Shown: one piece after another, positions 1-12,640 of the stretch
How the letters are laid out: every line of letters starts with the position of its first letter
Position numbering within the stretch: position 1 is the first letter of the stretch
Source: Limanda limanda
Lineage: Eukaryota; Chordata; Actinopteri; Pleuronectiformes; Pleuronectidae
DNA: 64,000 bases
Assembly (NCBI RefSeq): GCF_963576545.1
Contig: NC_083651.1
Location: 7,237,886-7,301,885 of the forward strand
Direction of reading: 5' to 3'
Made by a program: the position numbers and the translations under genes
Notes under the pieces: model-generated
The model's input: the letters and a program-made list of their open reading frames with translations, nothing else
What the model was told of the DNA's origin: nothing
Databases searched by the model: none

Positions 1-1169
1 TAATCAGTCATAAGCAGTATTTTTCTTTTTTTTAAGTCGTGGACTCATAAACATAAAAAGAAGTCATCCCAAACTGGTTTGTAGTTGTAGATGAACAAAT
101 TCTTTCACTATATAACTTTAAAACCTCCCAACAACACTAGTAGGGGCCAGGCTGTAGAACATGTTGACTTGTAAATAACATGAAAGTTTGACTTTCACGA
201 GCAACTGACAAATCTCAGCAGCCGGGCTTGAAGCTGTAGAGCGTACATTTTCAAAAAAAGAGGAAAGAGAAAAGAAGAATAAGAGAATTTCAATGAGTAC
301 AAGTTCAAGACCACTCCCTCCCTTTTCACTGAGCTCCAAACGAGTCTCCAAAGCCCCTCCCAGCACCGTAGGCAGCATAGTAACCATAGCAACAGAAGAG
401 GCCAGAAAAAAACAACATGGAGACAGGCATTTCACGATAGTTTCAGGAACTCTGCAAATGCAAACAAATCCCACCAACCATCAGTAAGAGTTATAATCAA
501 ACTCAAGCTTACGTTAGCCCAACTACAATATCTCAGTAACATGACAGTTGGTGGTTGAGATAAGTTTGCATCAGATTTTTCAAAATAAAATGAGCTGTAG
601 GTTGAGCCAGAGTAGAACGACACCTGCCTCATGTATAACTGTCACATAGTGGCAGTTTTGGGAAATATGATTCTGCAAGTTTAATCCACATTGAACCTTG
701 GTTTAACAGCAACTCAGACCAACTTCTATCCCTTTGTTGACCATTGGTCAGAGTCTGTTTGCAGGACTTGGCCCGTACACTTTCTCACCACTGGCTTCAA
801 CCACTTGTTGGTGTTGCGGCCATGTTTACCAACTACTTACAACTTCCTCAGGGGCATTTTGAGCCTACAAGAGAAACCACAAGCCTTTGACTTTTTTTTT
901 AACTGCCGGACCTTTAAAGGTTTGTGCCTGTGTTTACACGTGTGTGCTTCTGTCGGTGTACTGTTGTACATTTACATATGACTCAGTGGCTCTGAAGGCG
1001 ACAAAGAAGAAAACTGTATTTTACTGTCATCTTTAAAGTCAATAAATTAATAATGTGAATTAAAAAAAAGTTAAACTGACAATAAATAAAGACCTTTAAC
1101 GTACTGATGTACATAGATACAAATATTTTTCTTCTTTCTTGTCAAGCTGAATGTGACATTATATGGTGG

Positions 1170-1174
<5 letters not shown>
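1..1174. other. Intergenic or intronic sequence, no gene recognised
   Basis: AT-rich, low-coding sequence. Open frames here are short and show no family motif or splice pattern. No RNA gene or bounded repeat is visible. Confidence 0.5.

Positions 1175-1256
<82 letters not shown>
1175..1256. repeat. (AG)n microsatellite
   Basis: Uninterrupted AG dinucleotide tract of 82 bases. The Arg-Glu and Leu-Ser reading frames across it are artefacts of the repeat. A looser GT-rich tract follows at about 1337-1375. Confidence 0.98.
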
Positions 1257-1257
<1 letters not shown>

Positions 1258-1989
1258 AAGCCATGTGGTCTCAGGCCATTAGGCCAGCAACACAAGTAAG
1301 TCCACAGGGAGACAGAGGATCCCTGTGATACCGAAGTGTGTGTGCGTGTGCGTGTGTGTGTGCGTGTGTGTGTGTGACATTACACTGCTGAAAGGGCTTA
1401 AAATGTCCTAACAGGCAAGGAGACATCTGTATCGGAGTAGACGGGTCACTTGGTAGAGAGAAGGGCCTTTCTGTTTGTAAGAGCATTACACATGTGGACA
1501 TCACATGGTAGATTACACTTTCTAGTTATGCAATAGGTCAAAATATTGTAATATATACGTATGTAAGACTACAATAAACACATTAACACCACTCAGGCGA
1601 GGTACAGTGTGTGTGCGCTCCAGGCTGCATATCAACAGTAAAAGAGAAACTATTTTTAAAAGGACTGAGAACATCTGCGAGCTATCTGTTCCCATCAGTA
1701 TTTACACTGAATACTCTGCATTGTGATTTCAGGGCAAGTGATTCATCAAAGGCCAACGAAGGTTAATAAACATGCAAATCCAGACATTTAATCCCAGAGA
1801 AACCACGCTTTACATTCATGTAAAGTTCCAGGGAAGACAAATCAGAACATTTCAACTGTAATATCGTGCACATCGGGTTTGTTTGGGTCTTGAGCTTGGA
1901 CCAAATCAGTGATTTCTTGTGCCTGTGGTTTCAGGCATTTTTCACAAGTATATAAGTATATATATATATACAAGGATATATTCCACAGT

Positions 1990-2165
1990 CCCACCTGAGG
2001 ACCAAAGGTGGCCGGGCCTTTTCTTTCAGGACTCTTTGGAAGTATCTCCCTGAGGAGATCCGTCTGGCAAATACGTCATCCTCTTTTACATCACACATTT
2101 TTATGTGTGGTTTGTTACGAAAGTTGCTATATAAATATAGTTATATTATTATTAATATTAATTAA
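1990..2165 (+). mobile_element. 5'-truncated LINE 3' end (L2-type ORF2 C-terminus)
   Basis: The plus frame from about 2003 reads RTKGGRAFSFRTLWKYLPEE followed by IRLA, the degenerate form of the 'RLWNSLPEEIRLA..SFKSxLKT' C-terminus found in fish L2-like LINE ORF2 proteins. It is followed by 'gctatataaata' and a TAT/ATT-rich end, typical of these 3' tails. The 5' part of the element is absent, as expected from truncated reverse transcription. The subfamily is not resolved. Confidence 0.7.
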
Positions 2166-5100
2166 TAGAATGTAGCGTGATCTCGGCTCATATTGTACAA
2201 AATGAAAAGGAAGTAAATAACTTATTCTTAGGGAGGACCTACCCTCAAATCCTTCATTTGTCTGTGTGACTCTCTTCTCACTTCTTCTCTTTTTCCATCT
2301 GATTACATTTATTGAGTTTTACCTTGCATAAAAAAAGTTTGCATATGTAAAAGCGATGGTGAGACAAACAGAAACTGAACATGGGAACCTAGCTACACCA
2401 CCTGGCTGTAAAGCACCAGGGTTAATTACACCCTTTGTGTCTAACAGTCTGTTTCCACATAAACTGCCTTTGCTGTGTGTGTTGATGCCTGGAATAGGGT
2501 GTGATTCCCTGCCTGTCCAGTCATGTTGCATCATGGTAAGTGTCTGTTACAGCAACCAGCATTAAGGAGCACTGTTTGTGTGTGTGTGTGTGTTTGTGTG
2601 TGCATGTTGTCAAGTCCGGAGATAAGTTTGTGTCCCTCTATAGGCTGTGCGTGGACATGTACACAGACGAGTTGAGAAAGCAACAGCATGTTCATGCTCC
2701 TTTGAGGTTGTGCTGTTATAAGATTGACTCCAGATGCATGTCTTTTATTTTTTGCGGTAATTCATGTATGGCCACTAGGAGGCAGAACAACCCCCCCCCC
2801 TGAATTATTTTTTAATAAAACACACTTTCTTTACACATTATTGACATTTAAAGTTGTTCCGGTTAAGAGAGCCACAGAGAAAGATCGGCAGGTAATGTTT
2901 CTGGCCACCTGACAATTTTTCAATATTCATTCTCCTTTTAGCTATGGTCTTGTCCCCATTAATTCCGAGAAGCATGTGTAGGTCATTTGTTCTGTTTGAT
3001 GTTTGATAGGACTATACAAGTATATTTTGTATTATTCGGTTTATCAGAACTCCAGATGGAAAAGATTGACTCTGATATGTCGATGACAGAGTCCAGCACA
3101 ACAAGCTAAAAGAAGGTTTGAACTTTGTACGCAGTATACTGGTTCTATGGGCCCAAGTTTCTGCACAATGTCATTTAATTGGCATAAATCTTGTATAAAG
3201 GCTGGGTGATGAAACAACAATCAATTACTACTGTATGCCGGACAAATGATTCACCTAGGTGTGGCGGGTGTGTTTTCATACTGATCGGAAACCTTCAGTG
3301 GTAAAACCAGTGCAATGTACTGAGACTGACTAGGATTAAGACCTATCCTTTCCAATTATAATAAATATGTCATTCAGCTAACTTCTATAAATAAGCAAAC
3401 AAACACAAACTGACTCAACCAAAGCATTTCAAACCCAGTACGTGACACTGCAAAAACGGTGGTGACATGAACACAGAAAGCAAGACTCCCAGATCAGAGT
3501 GAGTTGTCCCAGTGTCCCACAGCCTCAGGTGCTGTTGACAGGCGTGTAAGGTTACGGATTGGGGTCGGGGTTAGTGCGGCACGGTTCACATCTTCCAAGA
3601 ATAGAGTGTGTGTTGTGACCAGTGACATGGAAAAGACCCAAATAAATGAAAGCAGCAGTAAGCGGCCCTGAGGCTGCTGCTCTGCAGTCAGGGTGGGAAC
3701 TCAGGGTGGGAAAGAAATCTACTTATTTACTGCTTTATAGTTGCATTTCAATTTTAATCAATCAATCTCGCCCACTGTCATTTGCAACATGTGTTTTTTT
3801 TCCCCTTTCAAATTCACTGATGATCTAAATTAGAGCTGGAAAGGAAAGGAAGGGGGGGGAATGGAAGCTGCTAACATCACTGGAGTTCAGCAGCTGACGG
3901 CCTCCTTTTCCTTGTCTATGTTTTCCAACATCTGTCTCTCCATCCGCCAGAATGTGTCCAATCAGCGGTTGTCCCACACTAATAAAACGCATCCAGAGGG
4001 AAGAAGAAAAAGCTTCAAAGGCATTCCTCCAGTCGATTTGGGAGCCTCCACAAATCCCCTGGCTCCCTCCTATCTCCATTTCCAGTACAAATCACAACTG
4101 TGTGTGTGAAACCCCCTCACACCTCATCATCACACTCCTCTCCCCTAAATCAACTCTCTCCTCAGTCATCTCAGCCAAATTTCCCTTTCCACTAAAGCTG
4201 CACTGTACATCTCTAAGGAGGACCTTAAAAAACAGATTTTAGAAACACACTGTTCCACTTTAAGATTGGTAAGGCAAGGGTTGAGTGTTTTTTAAAAACG
4301 CATCTAGACAAGATTAGCCAAAAAGATAAAAGCGAACAAATTTCCCAAATTCCACAATTGAACAAATATTTTCAGTGAAAAAAACAATATTAGACCAACA
4401 CGGTCATTTTGAACCTGACATCAGCTCAGAGCAGGAGTCTGCAAACAGAGGATACACAGCGTCCTAATCGAGCCCAATCAGAAAAACACAGTTGTTTACA
4501 CTTAATGAAACTAAGCTAAATTAAACCTATTTAAGATCTTGTACCCTCAGGAAATAATTAACACTAAATAAAGGAAATGCTCTCACCGTGACATAATGTT
4601 AAAACTAAAAACATAACAGCATATCTTCAAAACGCCAAGATATATTTAATAACATCAGTACCAGATATAATAAATTAATATTTCATAAGGAAAACACAGG
4701 CATGTGGGGCAGTCAGGAAGTGCTGGTACATTCCTAGAAGGATGAATAGCGGGTGCAGCGCTGAGACCAGTGGGTCAGCAGAAATAATCCAAACACATCA
4801 GCCGTCCACAGAGCACGAGAAATAAATCCCACAGAACTGGGCGTAGGTGTCTGTCGGCAATTTTGAATTATCTAGAAAAAGTCGTTCTGAAAGTCGGAGT
4901 ACAAGAGGAAGGGAGGAAGCAGAAAAGAAGCAGATATAAGGTAGGCTGATGGGGAGAAGGAGGACGAAATGATAACTGCCAGAGGAAGACGAAAAACAAA
5001 AGAGGTAACATAGAGGATGTGAAATAATAGGGCTGGCTACAGAGGAACAGAGAGACTCACTGAAAGGTAGCACAGGCTATAAAACTAAGAGCTTTTAAAA

Positions 5101-7336
5101 GATGAATATGAAGCAGAACATTTTTTTTACACAATAAGCCAGTACATTCCCAGTAATTAGGAAGGAATTTCTTACATGTGGCTCCCTCTGACGTCAATCC
5201 AGTACCTTCCCAGAGTTTGCTTTCCCTTACCCCAGCGCTGTGAATGTTTAGTGTTAGGCTGCTTTTGGCAGAGCTCCTGGACTTGGGTGCGAGGAGGGGT
5301 TAAGAGGGAAGGGTGGGGTTTCTATGCTTGTTTAAAGAGCAAGCAAGGATGAGCATGGCAACCTCAGTACAAGTATTTCCACTCTCTGCGTTTGGCTCAT
5401 CGGTGGAGCTGAGAGGGCCGATGCTTTGATGAAACCTATATTAAAGATTCTGGGTTGGACTGGTGTGGTCTAACATATCAGCTGGCACATTAAACACTGC
5501 ATTCGTTGCAATGAATATTTTATATTTGTCAGAATTTTAGTTTCTAGCAAAGTGCCTGTTAGGAATGGGCCTTGGGTCTCTTGGCCTGTGTTAATACTCC
5601 AGACATACTTCAGAATTATTGCAGTTATTGAGTCCTCTTAAAACTGTTTTATAATAAACTGTCTGATGTGTTCTGAACCTTTTGTGCAGAGCTTTTTATA
5701 AAGTCTATTGTGCAGAGTGAAGGCTGTGTCTGTCGTACCTGGTTTGTTTGCAATGAACATTTCATAGTCAAGTGTGTTTTTCATAAAATTAAACTGAATT
5801 TTCTTAACTACTGTTCAAGTGTGGGGCTTATTTTTAAGTTTGAATGTTATTTTTTCATGAATTGCATGTCAGCTATTTCTGTTAAGCAACTGACACAATC
5901 TTCAGACCCAAGTTCACAACATTTCAAAATAAAGCTCTAATTCTGCTTGATAAAAAGTGTAACATGCAACCAAACAAACGTTGTGCTTTTACTTTAAAGA
6001 TAAATAGCAAAACATTTTTTTTCTAAAGGTAACCACTCTCCAGCTTGCTCCTTTTAGAAGTATTCATGTTTTCAACTTGTATTTTTTTCAACACTGAAAA
6101 ATGATGTAAGCTGTGCATCACACATTTAGCTGATGACAGCCAGTCCTGCATCAAGAAGTTAAAACAGCCTCTAAGTGACAATATATGCATCTGCCATCTG
6201 CTTATATCTGTGTGGCTGCTGAAACTGAGACAATAGCTGCAAAGCAATCAATTAGGAAACAGAGAGACGTGTGTGTTTGCGTGTGTTTGTGTGGTTGTGT
6301 GGTTTAGACCTGTGTTCACCAGAACGTCACACAAACCAGACCAGAGGATTATCTGTAATAATACTGACTCGCTCAGGTTTTAGCAAGAGTTTACCGTGGG
6401 ATTACTGAGCAATATGACGCTGAGTGGATTGTGCCGTCATTATGATTATTATCTATGATTCTGAGCTCTGTGATTCATGCTGCATTTCTTTTATTTGGTG
6501 TCCTGTTTGCACAAGCATCAAGTATCACTCCACAACAGAGGTATTAGATAATTTGCAAATGTTCCACTTGGGTAAAGAACTGTCATAATGTAGAATCTGG
6601 AACGAGTCCCATAGACAAAAACTGGCTGAAATATTTGCAGTCGAATTGAGACGTAATTGCAGTGTTTCATCTAATATGCAAACTTAATAGTGTCAATTTG
6701 ACTTAATGACATTTTACAAATCTATTCAAGTTGTTACTAAATGTATTTTTATCATTATGAAAGACTAAGAGAATTCCCCCGGATAAATCCTCAACTGATA
6801 ACCAGAATGTTCCTGAATCCATCCTCTCCACCAAATGTCTGTGGAAACATGCCAAATGTGGGGATACTTGCTTTGGGCTTAGTTTATTTGTTTTTCCCCC
6901 TCTCTACGTGCCCACTGCAGGTTTGCCTGAGCTCCTTCGTTGAGCCCTGTGTGTGGATTCATAGTTCCCATGCCATCTGATGTCAACAAGCTCCTTCAGC
7001 AGCACTAATCCTCTCCTGAAACTCCCCTAAATCAGTCAGCAGAGGCACCGAACTAAGGCACAGCCGAGTTTCACGTAAGTGCAGTTTAAAACTCAAGAAA
7101 TCACTTCATAAAAGAACTGTAATTACCGAATTCATCAAGTTACAAACTGTTCTCTCTGTGACTTTCGCAGACCGTAAGAAAACTCAAGGATTTGATATCA
7201 ATTGGACAATCTGTCAAAAGTAAAACTGTCATAAAATAAAACAGTTGAGCTGTGTTACTGTTATAGATATAACGGAAAGTATCGCAGGTGCAATGTATAT
7301 CCTGTACTCATTGTATATCTATCAATATATATGTAA

Positions 7337-7340
<4 letters not shown>
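2166..7340. other. Long non-coding stretch, no gene recognised
   Basis: About 5.2 kb with no open frame that resembles a protein family and no convincing exon. It contains short GT-rich runs (about 2576-2602 and 6267-6300) and a run of ten C at 2791-2800. I see nothing else that can be supported. Confidence 0.5.

Positions 7341-7391
<51 letters not shown>
7341..7391. repeat. (AT)n microsatellite
   Basis: Perfect AT alternation of about 51 bases. A short CA-rich tract lies 60-90 bases downstream (about 7441-7482). Confidence 0.97.
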
Positions 7392-7393
<2 letters not shown>

Positions 7394-8539
7394 CTTGTAC
7401 GACAACAATTTGTGTCATTGCTTACTTTGTAGACTTTGCACCGCACCACACCACACCACACACGCACACGCACACACACACTTTTTTATCTGTAATATTT
7501 TGTGAATTTTATTTTAATGTAGTTAATTTTACCAAACACATGACATATGTTGTAGAAAATCTTTTACTTATTTAAAACTAATTCAAATATTTGTAAAATA
7601 AATGTGTGTAGTATTATAGATTTACACTGTAGTGACATCAATTTAAACTGCTCAGTAACACACCACATTACTTGTTAGGTAAGTTATGAAATGGAAAATG
7701 AAAAACATGTTGCTGCCTGACAGATTACTAATGGAGCTATTAGTCAATGAAATTATGTAAACACGTAAATTGAACGTAAAATTATGAATGAACTTTGATA
7801 ATTCATAGCTGATGGATTCCGTTGCGTATTGTATGACATCCAGATCATACTTGAGCCCTTCCTGTCCAATTTGGAGGTTGTTTTCTCTGCTTAGACAAAT
7901 TAACTATATTAAAGCTTCAAGGTCAATCTCCTCACTCGGCTGCGCGGGTCCATTAACCAGCTCATCGTTCTTCAAACTGCTGATATTTGGGGAGGTGGTG
8001 GTTTGGGAGGGCTGGGCTGAGATGACAGACTGTCAACACAGGCCTCTGACAAGGCAGAGCACAACCATTACTTTCATGTGAGAAGATGGGTTAATTATAA
8101 GATTTGGTTTCTAATATGGAGCCTTTCACAGGAAGTGCAGGGCTTATAACCGGTAATTAGACATAAATCGTTTGGCTGAAGGAAATGTAGAGATGTGGAG
8201 GAGGGGGTGGGGTTGAGCAAGCTCAGGCTCTGTCTGTGGTAAAGGGGAGAACATGCCATCCTTTGGAAACACAATTTACTGTGAAATGTATTTCAGTGTT
8301 GGGTTTCAAATACTGATTTTGTTATTTATAGTGTATGATTATTTCTGAGGACAATGTGCGGACGCATCCATTGCATTCAATTTTCACTCCTTGTTGATAT
8401 AAGAAGCTTGAAGCAAGAAAATCTATGATTTCAAAAAAAGCTAGGGACAGAACCACTATTACCATACGTAGACCAATACCTTTTTCGACATGTAAGCATG
8501 TATGTGTTTTAGTTTGCCGGCTACGTAGGTTTATAGCTA

Positions 8540-8850
8540 TGTTAGCAACATGACTGTAGGGATGGCAATGTCAGGAAATGTCAAACCAAATATTGGATGA
8601 AAGTCATTTGTGGTTTTGAGTGAAGTGTCTCGACAGCTACTGGATGGATTCCCAGAAAATTCAGAACATATATTCATGTCCCCTTGATGGCGTGTAAAAC
8701 CTGTGGTGGTCTCGAAACATTTCATCTAGTCCCATCAGCAGATTAACTCTAGTTCTCTAATCATTTGGTTTACGATCAAATATCACTGTGAGTATGTTAG
8801 CATGCTGGTGTTAGAATAATGCAGCAAAGCACCAGTGTAACCTAGAATTG
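8540..8850. mobile_element. Degenerate interspersed repeat of a common fish type
   Basis: Contains phrases I recognise from a widespread teleost repeat: 'actggatggattcccagaaa', 'ttcatgtccccttgatg', 'tttggtttacgatcaaat' and 'tatgttagcatgctggtgtt', ending near 'gcaaagcacc'. The copy is old and its ends are not sharp. I cannot name the family from sequence alone; it behaves like a non-autonomous DNA element. Confidence 0.55.
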
Positions 8851-11727
8851 TAGTAGACTCTTACAGCTTTATGGTAAATGTGGAGCAAAGGAGTAGAGTG
8901 TGCGACACAACTGTCTTTACTAGTTTCAGAACAGCAAAATTGTCACTTTCCTGACATTATTTATATAACAAATGTACTTTATTCCGTCTGAGCTCCAAAT
9001 GGCTGTGTTGGTCAGAGTTGGTGCATTGCTATCTTGAGACCGCAAAATGCAACAAATTAAGTCAATGGCACCTATTTTATCTGTTTAGGATGCATTATCA
9101 AGATAGCAATATGTGCCTATATATGCAGATACACGATGCATGAACACTTGGATGGCCACAGACACAGATAGTCTGCTCACTTTCTTTAATTTTGGCCATG
9201 AGAAGATCTGTCTCCTTTTACTACCTGGCAAGTCTTACCTAAGAATAACAATCCACTAAGGTGCAAGTGCACCTGGCTTTTGAATAGAAAAAGAGATGAC
9301 ACGTTACACCCAAAACAAGCCCATATTTAATTAAGTGACAAACAAAAATGTTTCCACCATTAAATCTGACAAAGTTTTGATACGCCTTAAATATTTGGAC
9401 CTTTTTATTTACCTATCCATTACCATGCTATAATTATCAGCTACATGGTTGACGTGCATTGAGTTTTACTGCTGCATGCTGTGCAAGTCATGCGATGAGA
9501 ACATTTGAATTGATTATAGTACCACACAAACAGTAGTGCCAGGTCTAAAAGGTGTGCTCTTACCAACTGCAGCCTACTTTTGTCCTGGTGGTTTAATTCG
9601 ACCAATTAAAATACCTACTTCTGTGAAACACTTCTGGAGCAAAGAAATGTAGTATAATTCTTCCAGAAAAGCCATCTAATTGGTTTTACCCAGTGTTTTA
9701 TAGAAGCTTCGCATACAGGCTTTATGAAACATTGGTGTAGTCGAAAGCCTCACTGAGCAGCTGAGCCTGCTGGAGGTTTTAAGTGGCTGTGATGACAGTA
9801 AGATGACACATAGGCAATGAAATGTCAGGATGTGAGTCATACTAATGAAGCAGCGACTGAATAAAGGTAGAATAAAACCCTCTGGAACATTCACAGGCTA
9901 ACTAATGATTAACAGTATGACTAAACACGCTACAACTAGAGACTTTTACTGCTAGATTCTAAAGAACCATTTCATGAAGTGTCAGTCATGACAGTTACAC
10001 TATTCACATAAGAGGGGAAAATTGCAAAGGGCCTGTGACTGTGCTTGCCCGGGACAACAATACAAGGAGTATATCCTCATACACTAACAGACACACACAC
10101 ACACAGTCATTCACTGGCTATGATTGGCTCAGACCCTACACCAATTTTCTTCCTCTAATTACAATTAAAATAGTCACGCTTGTTTTCATGCTGCATAAGC
10201 ACACTGGAGTTGGACTGAGAATGGCTCACTTGTTTATTGTGATCGTGATGACAAAAGGGACTTCAATAACGGGGGCCAGCCTGACCTGTGCTAGTGAAGA
10301 TAGAAACTTGTCTCTTTTTCTGGCCAAAATATTAGCAGACGGGTTCCACAGGCCACCTAGGAGCTAAAACGTTGGAGGTTCAAGTAAGTAAGTTGGGTTT
10401 ATTGCTGCTGTCAAACAAATGACGACAGCAATAGCATAATTGCCTCAACTTACTTCCTAGTACCCATACATACTGCAGACCAGCTAGGTTTATCTAATGT
10501 CAAACCAACGCAAAACGCAAATTATTGTTGACAAATCAATCTCTTGCACTGAATCCCACAAACTTTCATTACATTTTGCGATGGGGCTGTATCTTGAGAA
10601 AAAGCAAAGGTTTGGGCCAGTTGCTCCGAACTTTTTCTATTAGTCACCAAATACAATATCCATTCTTATCAAACCGTTTGTTTGCATATATGTCACCAAA
10701 CTGCTGATGTCAAAAGATGGAAATTCGAGCGACCTCCAAAGTCATAGGGACATCTGGGAACCATAAATGTCTTTAGTTGCACCAATCCTGCTATTAATTT
10801 GACTCCCCCCTGCTGACTAAGTCCACAGGATGTGCACCAACAAAAACAACAACAACCCTTTGTATTAACGTCACATGAAGAGACATTACATGGGCCACTA
10901 GGGTCAGGGTGATTACATCATTCAAGTTCTGTAATCTAGGGCTGCTTTTAGATCACCGTCAACATTATCACAGGGTTTTATCTTCATTGGATAATGCAAC
11001 AGCCCGCCTTGATCCTCTGTCAGTGTAATACCCGACTCATCACATTACTGGACAGACTGGAGATGACACTGTGCAAGTGGAGCTTAAAGCGTTAGTCTAA
11101 GTATGAAGTGGAAGTCCCTTATTGCCATCCCTGGTGGTAATTGTCAAAAACTCCCTGAAGTACTTTTCGTTTTAATTAGCACAAAATGAAAACAACTTAA
11201 AAAAACGGCTTTAATGCAATTACACCCTTTCTGTGATAGAAAACTACCCCCCTCAAATGCACAAGTAAATCTCACCGCTCGGTTTGCACTGTGCTGCGGT
11301 TTTGTTTACTTGTGTTTTGGCATGAGGCTACTCTGCGTCTGGTGCAGACAAAAGGAGAAGGGTTCCCCATTAGATCCGTGCTTGCAACAAAATGCCCTCT
11401 GTTCTCTAAATGAATGTGTGAATAAATTTGTGAGAGAGGAAAACACTGGAGGGGGTGTACAACTTGTGTCTATTAATTGTGTCTATAAATAGGTCAAAAA
11501 CAATCTTCCCTTTGGTCTCTGATTTGGCAACAAACACCACCAAACATATTCTGCCCTGAATTACCCTGCAGTATATTTCACCCCTTTCTTTTATGGTGCG
11601 GATTTCTGAGTAAACTGTGGTAGTTTGCCAAAAAAGATTATATCATCATTACTATTAATACGCTAGCCAGGGCTGAAATGCAGACTGTGGAAAATGAGAG
11701 AAACAACTCTGTAATAATAAACTTTGG
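8851..11727. other. Non-coding stretch, no gene recognised
   Basis: Ordinary AT-rich sequence with a short CA tract at about 10,091-10,106. No exon with family resemblance and no bounded repeat found. Confidence 0.45.
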
Positions 11728-12640
11728 TTAAGATGTTTTTAAATGAGACAGCTCTACAAAAAAACAAAAAAAACAAACAGAATGAGATTGGACATATAAA
11801 ATGACCACAGGACAATACAATAGATAAATGGGAACAGTTAGCATGAATAAAGACAGAGTGAACCCTTTTGAAGGTTTAACAAAAAGAAAAGATTTAAAAG
11901 AAGCTAGAAACGTAGTAGGTCTATGGTCAGTGGGCATGTATGTAGAAAACAGAAGGGGGCCGGGAACAGAGCCTTGCGGGACACCACATATCCAATGACA
12001 TTTTAAGGAAGTAGAGTTATCCAGGGTGAGTGAGCTAAGACTGTAGTCAGCTGAATAAGATGTGTCTGAGAATACAAAAATCCCCAGTATTGATGACTGT
12101 ATCTTATAATGAAATAACTGCACTATTTACTTTTTTTTTTTACCATGTGGGCCTTGAGCCTGTAATAAAGTTTATTTATAAAGTGTTGTCATGATATCAT
12201 GATTTTCTCTGAATTACCTTTCTCCAGAACCTTGGATAAAATAACTTATCTTATTTCTTGAAATCAACAAACAAAGATGTAACAAAACAATTAGACACTT
12301 TTGAATGCTTAACTGCTTACTGATTAATTAAAAATTGATTTCCAAGCGTAGCTTGTGAGTTCAGACTTTTGACCTTCCATCCTTGCCTGTATTTTCTGCC
12401 GAAAAAAGAAGCTGATCATTACAGTGCTTTAACACATCATTTGGATCAAGAGTAGATATAATAGGATTAAAGGATACAGAATTAAAAGCTTTACACAATC
12501 TAGCAGCAGAAATGGTGTTGAGGACAAAAGAGCATGTTGTTGGGTAGGGACTCAAACCTGTAGTGGAATAAAAACAAATTAAGTAATTAAGAGAAGAGGA
12601 GACTAAATTTGGATTAACAAATGGAAAGAAAACATACATA
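11728..12640 (-). mobile_element. Degenerate LINE ORF2 (reverse transcriptase) remnant
   Basis: On the minus strand the 12,123-11,728 frame contains ICGVPQGSVPGPLLFSTYM, matching the conserved 'GVPQGSVLGPLLF' core of non-LTR reverse transcriptases. The active-site YADD block that should follow is not present: the frame continues into 'FLASFKSFLFVKPSKGF', resembling the element's C-terminal tail, so an internal deletion is likely. Upstream on the same strand (12,639-12,361) the text around 'STLDPNDVLKHCNDQLL' resembles the linker between endonuclease and reverse transcriptase in L2-like elements. The order fits one rotted minus-strand copy. Not functional. Confidence 0.65.

Noticed and set aside
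1107..1328. Open frames across GA, GT and CA tracts (Arg-Glu, Leu-Ser, Cys-Val, His-Thr proteins)
   Set aside because: Dinucleotide repeats are open in several frames by construction. The same applies at 18.5, 34.0, 41.3, 43.7, 46.7 and 58.2 kb.
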